Assembly: GCA_021647705.1 (NCBI GenBank)
Contig: JAKIUF010000006.1
Coordinates: forward strand, 62,001-126,000
Source: Gammaproteobacteria bacterium
GTDB taxonomy: Bacteria; Pseudomonadota; Gammaproteobacteria; SZUA-152
Length of the DNA: 64,000 bases
Direction: 5' to 3'
The translations under genes and the position numbers were made by a program. Positions 18,675 to 28,711 of the stretch are shown here, piece by piece. Numbering within the stretch: the first letter of the stretch is position 1; each line of letters starts with the position of its first letter. The notes beneath the pieces were generated by a model. It saw only the letters and a program-made list of their open reading frames with translations. It was not told the origin of the DNA and ran no database searches.

Positions 18675-20768
18675 TTATGGTTTAACGAATGTATTCGGAT
18701 TATTCGGTACGACCACCGCAGGTAAACTGATCACAAAGGTCGAACCCTTGCCTTCTTCACTTTTGACATCGATATCGCCGCCCATAGCACGGCATAAAGT
18801 TCGACTGATTGTCAATCCCAGGCCGGTACCTTCATTTTCTACCAGTGTGTTGTTATGTGCCTGTTGAAAAGCCTGAAACAAAACAGATGTTTGTGCCTCA
18901 TTCATACCAATACCGGAATCACTAACACTAAAAAATAAAGCGGCCTCATCCGAGGCATTCGTACGCCGTACATTGAGCTCAATATCACCATTGTGGGTAA
19001 ACTTGGCCGCATTACTTAACAAATTGAGAATTAACTGCCGCACCCACACACTGTCCGCTACCATTTCCCCAAGGTCACCCTCACAATTTACCCGTAGCGT
19101 ATTATTATTTTTTTTCATCAACATACCAACAGTGGATGACACATCACCCACTAACAAAGCCACATTAAATGATTCCAGCTTCATTTCCATTTTTCCGGCT
19201 TCAATTTTCGATAAATCCAGTACGTTGTTAATTAACCTCAATAGATGATGTCCAGACAAATAGATTTTATTAAGATCAACAGCCAGCTCACCTGCACCTA
19301 ACACCTTGGCATCATCACGCAACAATTCACTGTAACCAATAATCGCATTCAGGGGTGTGCGTAATTCATGACTCATATTGGCAAGAAATGTACTCTTGGC
19401 GCGGTTTGCCTGTTCGGCCTGTTCACGCATGATTTGCAAGTCAGTCGTACGCACACGGACCAACTCTTCCAGATGATGACGGTGTGCATGCAACTCTGCT
19501 TCAGCTGCTTTCTTTTCAGTGATGTCACGAAAGAAAATAGATAAACCATCAGGGTGTGGATAGACTTGTGTTTCCACCCACACATTCAATGGTGAATAAT
19601 GAACCTCAAATGCGGCACTTGAACCCTTATCAACAGCCAATTGAAAAGGCTCATAAAACACTGTAGAAAACGCTGGCAACTCATCCCACAAAATCTGCCC
19701 TAACACATCTTTTCGTAATATTTGAAATAACTGTTCTGCCTGCCGGTTACAATAAGTGATGACATAGTTTTCATCCAATGCCAAATAAGCATCATTGGTA
19801 GACTCCAGCAAATGAATAACTCTCTGATTGGCTTTTTGCAAAGCAACCACGGCCATCTTTCGCTCAGTCACATCACGCAAAAATACTTTTATCATCGGCA
19901 CACCATCGGGCATAATCAGGTTGGCATGCACATCAATAAACAAAGTTTCACCACCATTTTTTTGAACAGTTGCTTCAAAAAATGTTGCGCCAGAGTTTTT
20001 TATATCCCGCAAGGCCTGTAAATGATGAACATCTCCGGAAAAATACTGCGCCAGATTATTATTCAATAATTTTCCTGCATCTACACCAAATAATTTTTCT
20101 GCGGTTATATTGGCCTCACACACCAACAGGTTTTCATCCAGCACCACAATAGGGCTGTCGGTCATTTCATTTAATATGCGAAAGCGTTCCTGTCTCTGCA
20201 ATTCGCTATCCATATCGACGACTGCTCTGGACTTATTTTTTGACAATGTATTTATGCTATCAGCCACACCATCGATCTGCACTTCAGTCAGAAGCTGTCC
20301 CAGCATTTTTGTTACCTGATCTGCCGCTGAAATTTCATCCTCAGAAAACATCTTTTCTGATCTGGCACGGCCAATCACTACTGCACCAAGTATCTCTCTC
20401 TGTCGGTAAACAGGCACCACCAACATATGATGTATACCAAATAACTCTGTAAAAACAGCTTCATCTTCACGAGTGTTCGCCAACAACGTAAATGTTGAAA
20501 CATCACCAGACTCAAGCACCTGGGAAACAATGGAAGCATTAGAAAGACTAACAAGCTGTCGGCTGTTTTTTATTGCGGTGGTTGCTGAATGCGCCACCAC
20601 AGACAGGCGGCTGGTTTGTGTATCACAAATCAACACCAGTTGAGTACCGGATGGTAATCGTTGTTTTAAACCGGGAAAATTGGCACGCGCACACCATTCG
20701 ATTGATTCCACCGACTGGGGTGCATTGGGAAAAATCTGCGTTACGTCTGATTGTCTGACACTGGACAT
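18675..20768 (-). CDS. Sensor histidine kinase with GAF and two PAS domains
   Basis: A soluble 697-residue sensor kinase with no membrane segments. Order: GAF-like domain about 20-160, PAS about 190-310 ending in FLRDVTERK, second PAS about 315-435 ending in FFRDITEKK, a short coiled coil, HisKA with the phospho-acceptor His in SHELRTPLNAI, and the HATPase domain with LILNLLSNAAKFT (N box), SDSGIGMN (G1) and GTGLGLTISRTL (G2). The two PAS plus GAF domains suggest a cytoplasmic ligand, redox or light input. No receiver or output domain is attached. The nearest regulator is the single-receiver protein at 21768, on the opposite strand with TrmO in between, so pairing is only possible, not shown. 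Confidence 0.93.
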   Translation of the reverse strand: MSSVRQSDVTQIFPNAPQSVESIEWCARANFPGLKQRLPSGTQLVLICDTQTSRLSVVAHSATTAIKNSRQLVSLSNASIVSQVLESGDVSTFTLLANTREDEAVFTELFGIHHMLVVPVYRQREILGAVVIGRARSEKMFSEDEISAADQVTKMLGQLLTEVQIDGVADSINTLSKNKSRAVVDMDSELQRQERFRILNEMTDSPIVVLDENLLVCEANITAEKLFGVDAGKLLNNNLAQYFSGDVHHLQALRDIKNSGATFFEATVQKNGGETLFIDVHANLIMPDGVPMIKVFLRDVTERKMAVVALQKANQRVIHLLESTNDAYLALDENYVITYCNRQAEQLFQILRKDVLGQILWDELPAFSTVFYEPFQLAVDKGSSAAFEVHYSPLNVWVETQVYPHPDGLSIFFRDITEKKAAEAELHAHRHHLEELVRVRTTDLQIMREQAEQANRAKSTFLANMSHELRTPLNAIIGYSELLRDDAKVLGAGELAVDLNKIYLSGHHLLRLINNVLDLSKIEAGKMEMKLESFNVALLVGDVSSTVGMLMKKNNNTLRVNCEGDLGEMVADSVWVRQLILNLLSNAAKFTHNGDIELNVRRTNASDEAALFFSVSDSGIGMNEAQTSVLFQAFQQAHNNTLVENEGTGLGLTISRTLCRAMGGDIDVKSEEGKGSTFVISLPAVVVPNNPNTFVKP

Positions 20769-20975
20769 AGTACAAGTGGATATTTACTGCATACTGACGC
20801 AAATATTTCGACCTCTGTTCACTGAAAATACAAAAAAACAATCGGCAAAATCCTACTCCATGCCAACACCTTCCTGATCTTGATAATCCCGTTCCTTAAT
20901 ATGGGAAAGGCTTTTTCATTTATCAGACATCAGGCACTATCGGCCAGTAAAATTGAAGCTTGAACATTGTCTTTA

Positions 20976-21704
20976 TCAGGCTTTATCCTCCATTTTTTTT
21001 GGTAACAATGCCGTCACCTCAATCTGATTACCACGAACAGTCCATTTCACATCAATATCATAAAGACACATACCAAATGATTGTTTATCTTCACGCCCAA
21101 TGCGATATGCGGGACGTGGGTCTGCTTGCAGAACCTGCTCAATCAACTGGCGCAGGCTTGGGTATTGCGCGCGCTCCCATGTTGCACACTGCGTTGCGGC
21201 CAACTCGCTAAATACCACCGTCATCCCGCTTTCCGGAGATTGAGCCGCAAAACCGCCCAGCGCATCAGGTAAAGCATCGGCATACGGTAAATAAGGTTTA
21301 ATATCCAACACGGGAGTGCCATCCAGGAAATCCCCCCCCTGTAATTTCAATTGACAATGACCATTGCGGCACTGAATGTCTTCCAGTACAACTGCCGACA
21401 TACCAATCGGATTGGGACGGAATGGTGAGCGCGATGCAAACACACCAATGCGCTGATTCCCCCCCAAGCGTGGTGGGCGCACAGTGGGCTTCCATTCATC
21501 ACGCAATGCTTGATGAAAAACAAAAACCACCCAGATATGGGAAAACCCCTGTAATTCTGTCAGTGCTTCTGGACAATCATAGGGGGCATATAACTCCAGC
21601 GTAGCGGATGCTGCTGTTACCAGTCCGGGTTGCCGCGGAATCCCGAATTTTTCGCGATAACAGGAGTGAATAATGCCAATGGGCTGAAAATCGTAGCTAC
21701 ACAT
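20976..21704 (-). CDS. trmO: tRNA (N6-threonylcarbamoyladenosine37-N6)-methyltransferase TrmO
   Basis: TrmO methylates the N6 of threonylcarbamoyladenosine at position 37 of some threonine tRNAs, using SAM. The 242-residue protein shows the family features: an N-terminal FQPIGIIHS strand, GFSHIWVVFVFH, GGNQRIGVFASRSPFRPNPIGMS (read here as adjoining short motifs) and DIKPYLPYAD. The second half, with RLIEQVLQADPRPAY, corresponds to the usual C-terminal subdomain. Length is normal for the enterobacterial YaeB type. It is a single gene with its own promoter region opposite the receiver gene. Confidence 0.93.
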   Translation of the reverse strand: MCSYDFQPIGIIHSCYREKFGIPRQPGLVTAASATLELYAPYDCPEALTELQGFSHIWVVFVFHQALRDEWKPTVRPPRLGGNQRIGVFASRSPFRPNPIGMSAVVLEDIQCRNGHCQLKLQGGDFLDGTPVLDIKPYLPYADALPDALGGFAAQSPESGMTVVFSELAATQCATWERAQYPSLRQLIEQVLQADPRPAYRIGREDKQSFGMCLYDIDVKWTVRGNQIEVTALLPKKMEDKA

Positions 21705-21767
21705 AATATTTGATGTTAATTGTCGCTAACCTTATGATGGCCACCAACTCTCTGGGACACGCACCGC

Positions 21768-22235
21768 ATGAAACCATTCAGTTTAAAAAATTTCTTCACT
21801 AGCAGTACCAAAATCGTTAAAGAACGTCGGCATAATCCACGGCCTGCAAGTGACTATGATTTTACAATACTCATTGTGGACGACTCGCGCACGGCGGTTG
21901 CCACGTTCACCAAAATGCTCACGCAAGCCGGTTTTAAAACTATCTCGGCCTCTGACGGACTGGAAGGCGTCGCCGCAGCCAAGGAGCATTTGCCTGATCT
22001 TATTTTGATGGATGTTGTTATGCCCGGCCTGAATGGTTTTCAAGCCACACGCCAAATACGCAAAAATGACACCACCTCACATATTCCCATTATTATCGTC
22101 AGCGGTGAACAACAGGCCACTGAACAATTCTGGGGAAAGCGTGTTGGTGCCAATGCCTTCCTGACAAAACCCGTTGATCGTGGACAACTGTTCGAGGGAA
22201 TATTTGAAATGATGGATAAAAAAACCGAAGGCTAA
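21768..22235 (+). CDS. Single-domain response regulator (CheY/PilG-type receiver)
   Basis: A 155-residue protein with an N-terminal extension of about 30 residues and one receiver domain. The acidic pocket is in ILIVDDSRT, the phospho-acceptor Asp in LILMDVVMPG, and the conserved Lys in FLTKPV. There is no output domain, so it probably acts by protein contact, as PilG/PilH- or CheY-like regulators do. The residues SRTAVATFTKMLTQAGF resemble twitching-motility receivers, but no pil or che genes are near. It could receive phosphate from the kinase at 18675-20768. Confidence 0.88.
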   Translation: MKPFSLKNFFTSSTKIVKERRHNPRPASDYDFTILIVDDSRTAVATFTKMLTQAGFKTISASDGLEGVAAAKEHLPDLILMDVVMPGLNGFQATRQIRKNDTTSHIPIIIVSGEQQATEQFWGKRVGANAFLTKPVDRGQLFEGIFEMMDKKTEG

Positions 22236-22268
22236 TAACTCGTTTTTAACGGGCTTCCCCGGCACTGG

Positions 22269-22913
22269 TCAATATTGATACGTCAGTGTCAAAAAATGAA
22301 AATTGATGCCTTTGTTTGGCACACGAACAGAACCATTGGAATAATGCTGGAATTTATAAGCAAACCCCCATTGGTTTCGTTTGCCTATATTTGCACCAAT
22401 GCCCAACATATCTGCAAACTGAAAGTTTGAACCAAATTCATGCTCTTGAAAACGGCTGACGGTAAACAAAGAAATACCGACACCCACATCGACATATGGC
22501 TGAACATAGCCCTCTTTTCCCGTAAAACGAAACATTGGTGTAAAACCAACCGTCATATTCACACCTGTCTGACTGGAGTCTCTGGTGCTCTGCCATCTGG
22601 AAAAATCCAACTGCCAATAAGAACTCACTTTCCAGCCGAATACGTCCAAAAGATCATCATTCCAATCCCACTGTGCACCCGCGCGCACCACAGAAACATG
22701 GTCACCACCACCAATTTCCATCGTCATGCCCCTGGCTTTAAGTGGATTAGTAGCAACAATCAGCGCAGCGGTTGTGGCCACCGACATTTTCCACACAAGA
22801 GACTCCAACGGTTGACCGGCATGCACCTGTGTTGAACAAAAAGAAAAAAGAAAAAGTGTCATCAATGAGGCTTTCAATGAACCTTTCAATGATGAAAAGG
22901 AAAAAATACGCAT
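22269..22913 (-). CDS. pagL: Outer-membrane lipid A 3-O-deacylase PagL-like
   Basis: PagL removes the 3-O acyl chain of lipid A in the outer membrane. The 214-residue protein starts with a signal peptide ending near VHA, then alternating beta strands typical of an 8-stranded barrel. The family signature is near the C-terminus: FAYKFQHYSNGSV with catalytic His and Ser, followed by PNKGINFHFLTL, and the protein ends in an aromatic residue as outer-membrane proteins do (YQY). It is convergent with the receiver gene, 33 bp apart. LPS remodelling is its likely role. Confidence 0.85.
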   Translation of the reverse strand: MRIFSFSSLKGSLKASLMTLFLFSFCSTQVHAGQPLESLVWKMSVATTAALIVATNPLKARGMTMEIGGGDHVSVVRAGAQWDWNDDLLDVFGWKVSSYWQLDFSRWQSTRDSSQTGVNMTVGFTPMFRFTGKEGYVQPYVDVGVGISLFTVSRFQEHEFGSNFQFADMLGIGANIGKRNQWGFAYKFQHYSNGSVRVPNKGINFHFLTLTYQY

Positions 22914-23028
22914 GTACTTGCATTACCGTGTAAGTTTATGGAGGCTGCGCAGTATATCGGAGGGTATTTATCCGGTCCAGAAACCTACGCTATCCAATAA
23001 ATAACATCTGCTAACAAGCGAAAAACAT

Positions 23029-24363
23029 ATGCAAATTATCACAGATTTTTTAAACATCAGCAGCGGTATCATCTGGGGACCCATTATGCTGGTGTTATTA
23101 TTGGGCACAGGTGTGTATCTCACCCTTGGCCTCAGAGCCATGCCCTGGCGGCAATTGATAACAAGCTTTCAATTATTATGGCGCAGCCGTCACTCAAAAG
23201 ATAAAGGCGACATTACCCCTTTTCAGGCATTAATGACGGCACTGGCCGCCACCATCGGTACCGGCAATATCGCTGGTGTCGCCACCGCCATTTTTCTCGG
23301 CGGCCCCGGCGCAGTGTTCTGGATGTGGATTACCGCACTCGTCGGCATGGCCACCAAATACAGTGAGACCGTACTGGCGGTAAAATATCGCGAGGTGGAC
23401 GAACGCGGTCGCTACGTGGGCGGCCCCATGTATTACATCAAAAACGGGCTGGGTGATAACTGGAAATGGCTGGGTATCGCCTTCGCTCTGTTTGGCATGA
23501 TCGCCGCCTTTGGCATCGGCAATATGGTGCAGGCCAACTCCGTCGCCGATGCCATGCACACGGCCTTCGCTGTCCCGGACTGGATTTCGGGTGGCATCAT
23601 GATGGTTTTAACCGCTATTGTTGTCCTCGGCGGCATCAAACGCATCGCCGTGGTAGCCGGTAAACTGGTGCCATTTATGGCGCTGGCCTATATCGCAGGT
23701 GCGTTGTGGATCATCCTCGCACATCTTGCCGATGTACCGGCAGCACTGGCCGGTATTGTGAGTGATGCCTTCACCGGTACCGCAGCCACTGGTGGTTTTG
23801 CCGGTGCCGCCGTATGGGCAGCCATTCGCTTCGGCGTGGCTCGGGGTATTTTTTCCAACGAAGCCGGTCTTGGCAGCGCACCGATTGCCCATGCCGCTGC
23901 ACGTACCAACAACCCGGTACAACAAGGCATGATCGGTATGCTCGGCACCTTCATCGATACCATTATCATCTGTACCATGACGGCATTGGTGATTATTCTC
24001 ACCGGTGCCTGGACCAGTGGAGAAACCGGCGCAGCGCTTTCCATGCAGGCCTTTGCCACCGGTCTGCCCGGTTTTGGCAGTATTATTGTCAGCATCGGGC
24101 TGGCCATTTTTGCCTTCACCACGGTACTGGGCTGGAGTTATTACGGTGAGCGTTGTGCCGAATTCCTTTTCGGCATTCGCGTCATCCTGCCTTATCGGCT
24201 GCTGTGGCTGGTGGCCATTATGATAGGTGCGCTGGGCAAACTGGACGTTATTTGGCTACTGGCCGATGTGTTTAACGGCCTCATGGCCATCCCCAACCTG
24301 ATCGCCCTGGTGGCGCTGAGCCCTGTGGTCTTCCGACTGACCCAGGCCCATTTCAAAAAATAA
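23029..24363 (+). CDS. Sodium:alanine/glycine symporter (AgcS family)
   Basis: An inner-membrane amino-acid:sodium symporter of 444 residues with about 10-11 hydrophobic segments. Family signatures are visible: GNIAGVATAIFLGGPGAVFWMW in the first third (key residues G-N-I-A-G and the GGPGA turn), PMYYIKNGLG, and NEAGLGSAPIAHAAA in the centre. Substrates in this family are alanine or glycine; the exact one cannot be read from sequence. The gene is monocistronic: the upstream gene is divergent and the downstream gene is convergent. Confidence 0.92.
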   Translation: MQIITDFLNISSGIIWGPIMLVLLLGTGVYLTLGLRAMPWRQLITSFQLLWRSRHSKDKGDITPFQALMTALAATIGTGNIAGVATAIFLGGPGAVFWMWITALVGMATKYSETVLAVKYREVDERGRYVGGPMYYIKNGLGDNWKWLGIAFALFGMIAAFGIGNMVQANSVADAMHTAFAVPDWISGGIMMVLTAIVVLGGIKRIAVVAGKLVPFMALAYIAGALWIILAHLADVPAALAGIVSDAFTGTAATGGFAGAAVWAAIRFGVARGIFSNEAGLGSAPIAHAAARTNNPVQQGMIGMLGTFIDTIIICTMTALVIILTGAWTSGETGAALSMQAFATGLPGFGSIIVSIGLAIFAFTTVLGWSYYGERCAEFLFGIRVILPYRLLWLVAIMIGALGKLDVIWLLADVFNGLMAIPNLIALVALSPVVFRLTQAHFKK

Positions 24364-24378
24364 TGGGGTATTTTCCTG

Positions 24379-24903
24379 TTATCGGGCGTAAAAAACCTTG
24401 ATCAGCGTCTCCGCCCCTGGCAACAACTGACCCAACAATTTTTTATCGCTATCCCGGTAATAATTTTCCATTTTATGAATGCCCACATGCGGCTCTTCGG
24501 GTTTAAAAAAATTGAGGTTGCCGTGTTGTGCAAAATAATAGGCCGACATCAGTTCAGCATTCTTCCAGGTAGATAGCTGCTTTTTATAAAAGGTGATAAC
24601 CGTTTCGTAATCATCCGTAGTTATCAATTCAATAATCGGCAAGCCTTCGTATTTTGGTGGCTGCTCTTGCACCGCAAAAGTACGAATAATAACGGCACCG
24701 GGATAAGCAGGAATACCTACCCGTGCCGCTTCGGGAATTACCGAATCACGGGCACTTTGTGCCTGATAATTATCCGCTATATCAGTGGGAATCTGGGGGC
24801 GTGGGGCGAAAGGTTCCGCCATCACATTCATCGATACACTGCCTAAAAAAAGAAAAAGGCCACCGACACTCACGGCAGCCTTGCTGACAACATTCAATTT
24901 CAT
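24379..24903 (-). CDS. Exported protein of unknown function
   Basis: The frame opens at 24981, but the ATG at 24903 (MKLNVVSKAAV) is preferred because it begins a normal signal peptide (AVSVGGLFLFLGSVSMNVMAEP) and has GAGA just upstream. The mature part of about 145 residues includes IPAYPGAVIIRTFAV and a segment TTDDYETVITFYKKQLSTWK, of a kind seen in small periplasmic proteins that bind or cap other proteins; no family is named with confidence. The trimmed start also removes overlap with the upstream gene at 24969-25292. Confidence 0.7.
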   Translation of the reverse strand: MKLNVVSKAAVSVGGLFLFLGSVSMNVMAEPFAPRPQIPTDIADNYQAQSARDSVIPEAARVGIPAYPGAVIIRTFAVQEQPPKYEGLPIIELITTDDYETVITFYKKQLSTWKNAELMSAYYFAQHGNLNFFKPEEPHVGIHKMENYYRDSDKKLLGQLLPGAETLIKVFYAR

Positions 24904-24968
24904 AATTTTCTCTGTCTGGAATTTGTGTTTAATGCTTGTATTCAAAAAGCGGCGTACATAACAAACTA

Positions 24969-25292
24969 TTACGGCAGCCACAAACCGACATATTCATTGA
25001 CATCGGCTTCCGCTAATCGTCCACCCACATACAGTTTTTCCACCTCGTCACGAGCAATGTTTTTTTCCACACCATCCGGGTATTCGTATCGCCATTCCTT
25101 ATTGATCACCAACTCAAACATGGTCACCATAATGTCATCAAAACGTATCGCATGCTCATCAGCCAGACGTTTAAACTCGGCAATACGCAAGCCTCGCCCC
25201 AGCTTTTCGGCTTCTTCCTTTGCCAACGCGGCCAAGGCGATATCCCACTTTGGCACTTCTTCGTCAAACCCTTTTAATGCGTCAATCACCAT
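24969..25292 (-). CDS. Conserved-looking hypothetical protein, 107 aa
   Basis: A compact, charged, helical protein without signal or membrane segments. It begins MVIDALKGFDEEVPKW and has a region FDDIMVTMFELVINKEWRY. Codon use and amino-acid composition are normal for a real gene, and it lies on the same strand as its neighbours, 66 bp before the exported protein. I do not recognise the family. Confidence 0.6.
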   Translation of the reverse strand: MVIDALKGFDEEVPKWDIALAALAKEEAEKLGRGLRIAEFKRLADEHAIRFDDIMVTMFELVINKEWRYEYPDGVEKNIARDEVEKLYVGGRLAEADVNEYVGLWLP

Positions 25293-25450
25293 GTCTGCCT
25301 CTCAGTATCATTCCAGGGGGCCATATAATTTTCCCTGCCCCTCTCATTTTCCCTGATCCACTCCCCAGTTAACGGGTAATAAAAAGTGTAACCACAAGCG
25401 AGCACACCTTCAAGCTGAAACCGTTTTTGCACAGCACCAAAGTTACTTGT

Positions 25451-26017
25451 TTACGCCGAAAAGCTCACTCCGGTGCCACCCATACCACAATAACCATCAG
25501 GGTTTTTCGCCAAATACTGCTGATGATAATCTTCAGCAAAATAAAATGGTGGTGCAGTGATGATTTCAGTGGTGATCAACGAATAACCAGCCACCGTTAA
25601 TTGGCTTTGATAACGTGCCTGTGTTTCTTCTGCCAGCTGCCGCTGTGTTTCATCGTACACATAAATACCTGAGCGATATTGTGTGCCGCGATCATTGCCC
25701 TGGCACATGCCCTGCGTAGGGTCATGCCCCTCCCAGAACAGTGTCAATAATGTGGTAAAAGGCACTATTTCCGGGTCAAACACTACGCGCACAACTTCAT
25801 TGTGGCCCGTCTGACCACTACACACCTCTTCATACGTAGGATTACGTGTAGCACCGGCAGCATAGCCTGCTGCCGTGGAATACACACCGGGCAACTGCCA
25901 GAACATTTTTTCCACTCCCCAAAAACAGCCCATGCCAAACATTGCCAATTGCAGGCCTTGTGGAAACGGGCCCTGTAATGAATTATTGGTGACAAAATGC
26001 ATATTCATCATAGACAT
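25451..26017 (-). CDS. msrA: Peptide-methionine (S)-S-oxide reductase MsrA
   Basis: MsrA repairs methionine S-sulfoxide in proteins with electrons from thioredoxin. The motif [12 protein letters not shown] carries the catalytic Cys31; downstream are [21 protein letters not shown], with its substrate-binding residues, and [11 protein letters not shown]-terminal Cys in GYCGMGG acts as resolving cysteine in this class. The 188-residue length fits the family. It is a stand-alone gene without msrB. Confidence 0.95.
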   Translation of the reverse strand: MSMMNMHFVTNNSLQGPFPQGLQLAMFGMGCFWGVEKMFWQLPGVYSTAAGYAAGATRNPTYEEVCSGQTGHNEVVRVVFDPEIVPFTTLLTLFWEGHDPTQGMCQGNDRGTQYRSGIYVYDETQRQLAEETQARYQSQLTVAGYSLITTEIITAPPFYFAEDYHQQYLAKNPDGYCGMGGTGVSFSA

Positions 26018-26052
26018 GGGAAAACCTTTGTTTGCAACTTGATAATCACCCT

Positions 26053-28257
26053 TTATCGATCCAGAAGCTGACGCACACCATTGCGTAAGTGAGTCAACAC
26101 TTCAGCTTTACCTGTCAAACCAAACCGACGAGCCACATTTGCCCACGACTGTTTTTGCAGCACCTTGGTAAACAATACTCGATGTTCAATATTCGAAAAT
26201 GAACCTGTGGGTTTCTTTCCCGTCGCGATCAACAAACGCCAAACAGGTGCCAACACATCCTCGTAAGTACGCTCGCCTTTAGAAAAACCAAGCAACATGT
26301 CCAGATCGTGCTGATCAGCCAACGCCATTTCAGCAACATCGGTGCCCTGCAATAAAACAGCCGATACTGCCACATCCAGCATCTGTAGCGGATCAGCCAA
26401 CCACTGTGGCAGGTCACGCTTAAAACGGACACGGGCCGCAGCATAAACCTTTTCACCCGCAGCAGAAAGCGCCATCAGAACCATCACGGAATATTCGCCA
26501 CTGGCATGGCCACGCCGAAACCCTATGCGTACCGGCAATATATTTTCATATGCCCAAAAATACAGCAATGATTCCGTAGCACCAAAACTGGCCCCGAATA
26601 AATCAGCACCCTGTTTTTTTGCATCATCTCTGATGTATCTCAATAATTGTCGGCCCAGACCTTTCTGTTGCAATACCGGATGCACAGCAATACGCATTAC
26701 CCGCGCACAATGTAAACCCGCAGCATCCTTCAAGCCTGCATGCACCATTAAGGACTGTGGCATTAAATGGCCGCGCGGCCGACGCTGACCTGCAAAAACA
26801 GCCTCGGCAATCTGTGCATCAAAACCGCCTTCAGTCGCCACCAGCGCCGTCGCCACCACTTGCCCCTGATAGCGACTGACGTACACGGATAAACCCGGAC
26901 CATCCAGCAGGTTGCGCAGATCATTGGGGCGGGTACGATAATGTGCCACCACCAACAGACCAAACACCTGTGCTAACAGAATCTCGTTATTCACCAATGC
27001 ATCCCGGCTTATTTTTTCCATCACCACATTGTCCACTGTCGCTGTGCCAACCTGATCATCATTGGCACTTGTGGCATCCAGCAACAACATCTTGAATACC
27101 AGCTTTTCCAGCGGATCATTTTCAGCCCACCGAACAGGTGTATGTAATGTTATTTGATTCCAGCCCGGCGTCTGCTCATCGAGAGTTTGCCTGAACCGCA
27201 CAGCAAAACCCCGACCGGTTCCCTCATAACCATGAGTAGTGGTTGAAAAAACCAGTCGTGAATAACGGGTTAACAGTTGTTGCAGAAGTGTGACCGGAAT
27301 AGCTGCCGCCTCATCCACCAACACCAGGTCCGCTGACACAGCTGACAAACACAGCACATCCGGTGCAATAAACTGGATACTGGCGTCACCCCATTGCACA
27401 CAACCTTCGCGCACACGGGCCTCGGGCAGAATTTTTTGCGCCTGTTGAAACAATGGCTGTACAGCAGAAAGTCGCGGTGCGGTAACCACAATGTGTATCG
27501 TTTGTGTTTGCAACAGCCGTGCCGCCGCAATGCCCAGCGCTACCGTTTTACCCCGCCCCCGGTCTGCCACTAATACCAGTGGTCGCCGCCGATGGCCATA
27601 CAATACATGTTCAATGGCAGCAACCGCAGCACGTTGATCGTCTGTACGAAAAATATCATCCGGTATATCCACAAAATTTTGCGCTTTGGCAAACGCATGC
27701 ACGACAGGTAACATGGCATCCTGCTCAATCACCGTCACGGCTTCAAGCGATGCACTAATCACACCGGCAATACGCCGCAAAAACCGACCACTGATATCTT
27801 CCGTGTTATACGGCCAGATTGCGATGCGCTCTGCCGCAGGATCATTACTATTTTCCCACTGCGCCAGCGGTGGACATAACAATACTAATAAGCCACCACC
27901 GCAAACCACCCCACTCACCGCACCGAAAGCATCAGGGTCAAAACCTGAATGGGCATCAAAGACAATCGCATCACGCTCCTGACCAAGGAGTTTTTTTGCT
28001 GTGCTGATCGACACTACATCGGCATTTTTCTGTTGCTCCGATGATACCCAGGTTACACGCGGTAACTTTGACAAAACCACAAGTCGCATACCCGTATCCC
28101 GGCACCAGGTAGCATTCCCTGCCAATACAATCATATGGCGATGCCGCACCTGCTGCGCCCGAGGGAGCAGTTTATCCATCAAGGCCAATAGCTCGGAATC
28201 ATGAAAAGAAGTGGTTTTAATCGATGTCATGCCAGAATCATAACATTCTGTCGGCAT
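26053..28257 (-). CDS. tmcA: tRNA(Met) cytidine acetyltransferase TmcA
   Basis: TmcA makes N4-acetylcytidine at the wobble base of elongator tRNA-Met using acetyl-CoA and ATP. The protein has an N-terminal Rossmann-like domain, a helicase-like ATPase with Walker A ADRGRGKT (about 231-238) and Walker [12 protein letters not shown], then a GNAT domain with [20 protein letters not shown] and [13 protein letters not shown], and a C-terminal RNA-binding tail. Its 734 residues are slightly longer than the E. coli enzyme (about 670). The start at 28257 is uncertain; the ATG at 28230 (MTSIKTTS) is equally possible, and neither has a good ribosome site. Confidence 0.93.
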   Translation of the reverse strand: MPTECYDSGMTSIKTTSFHDSELLALMDKLLPRAQQVRHRHMIVLAGNATWCRDTGMRLVVLSKLPRVTWVSSEQQKNADVVSISTAKKLLGQERDAIVFDAHSGFDPDAFGAVSGVVCGGGLLVLLCPPLAQWENSNDPAAERIAIWPYNTEDISGRFLRRIAGVISASLEAVTVIEQDAMLPVVHAFAKAQNFVDIPDDIFRTDDQRAAVAAIEHVLYGHRRRPLVLVADRGRGKTVALGIAAARLLQTQTIHIVVTAPRLSAVQPLFQQAQKILPEARVREGCVQWGDASIQFIAPDVLCLSAVSADLVLVDEAAAIPVTLLQQLLTRYSRLVFSTTTHGYEGTGRGFAVRFRQTLDEQTPGWNQITLHTPVRWAENDPLEKLVFKMLLLDATSANDDQVGTATVDNVVMEKISRDALVNNEILLAQVFGLLVVAHYRTRPNDLRNLLDGPGLSVYVSRYQGQVVATALVATEGGFDAQIAEAVFAGQRRPRGHLMPQSLMVHAGLKDAAGLHCARVMRIAVHPVLQQKGLGRQLLRYIRDDAKKQGADLFGASFGATESLLYFWAYENILPVRIGFRRGHASGEYSVMVLMALSAAGEKVYAAARVRFKRDLPQWLADPLQMLDVAVSAVLLQGTDVAEMALADQHDLDMLLGFSKGERTYEDVLAPVWRLLIATGKKPTGSFSNIEHRVLFTKVLQKQSWANVARRFGLTGKAEVLTHLRNGVRQLLDR

Positions 28258-28305
28258 GAGAATTAAAATGATGGCAAAGAAAAAACACCATACTCTTCAA
28301 TGGCT

Positions 28306-28560
28306 TTATCGCGCTGGTGGAGGTTCAACATCACCGATGCGTCTTGGAATAAGGTGGAAATGCACATGTTCTATTTTCTGGCCCGCTGCCCCTCCCGAGT
28401 TTGAACCAAAGTTGAACCCTTTCACTGATTCATCTTCTTTTATAAATTTCTTCCGGCATATCATTGCCAATTCGAAAATACTCACCAGCTCCTCCGCCGG
28501 AAGTACAAAAATATTCTTGTAATGTTTTTTGCTTAAAATCAGTGTATGCAATAAGGTCAT
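28306..28560 (-). pseudogene. HIT-family protein missing its N-terminal part, broken at a palindromic repeat
   Basis: The 84 residues match the C-terminal two thirds of HIT-domain nucleotide hydrolases: SLLHTLI-like start (LLHTLILSKKHYKNIF), FNFGSNSGGAAGQ, and the catalytic HVHFHLIPR. The first 30-40 residues of the domain, with the base-binding strand, are absent. The lost part lies exactly where the 143-bp palindromic element (28560-28702) begins: the apparent ATG overlaps the last base of the element. The simplest reading is that the element replaced the 5' end of the gene. A short protein from this ATG could still be made and keeps the histidine triad, but would lack part of the fold. Confidence 0.7.
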
Positions 28561-28702
28561 GGTGGAACCGCTGCGCTTGTTCCACCCTACAGTTTTTTCT
28601 GTGCTGAATAGAGCGACACAAAAAACCTATGCCAAAAAACCTCGTCTGCTCTAACTCCACACCCCACCCAGATAGGGTGGAACAAGCGCAGCGGTTCCAC
28701 CA
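28560..28702. repeat. Palindromic element with 30-bp perfect terminal inverted repeats (TAGGGTGG family)
   Basis: The bases 28560-28589 are the exact reverse complement of 28673-28702. Each arm is itself a hairpin, GGTGGAAC and GTTCCACC around a 10-base loop. The 83-base centre has no gene. The element fills the space between the stop codon of the CDGSH-GltB gene (28712) and the truncated HIT gene. Its TAGGGTGG/CCACCCTA termini are shared with the 74-bp element at 39564-39637. It looks like a REP/BIME- or MITE-type element. Confidence 0.85.
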
Positions 28703-28711
28703 GATTGCTCC

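Noticed and set aside
23230-24122. Long minus-strand frames inside the AgcS gene
   Set aside because: They are GC-rich shadows of a plus-strand gene with clear transporter motifs.
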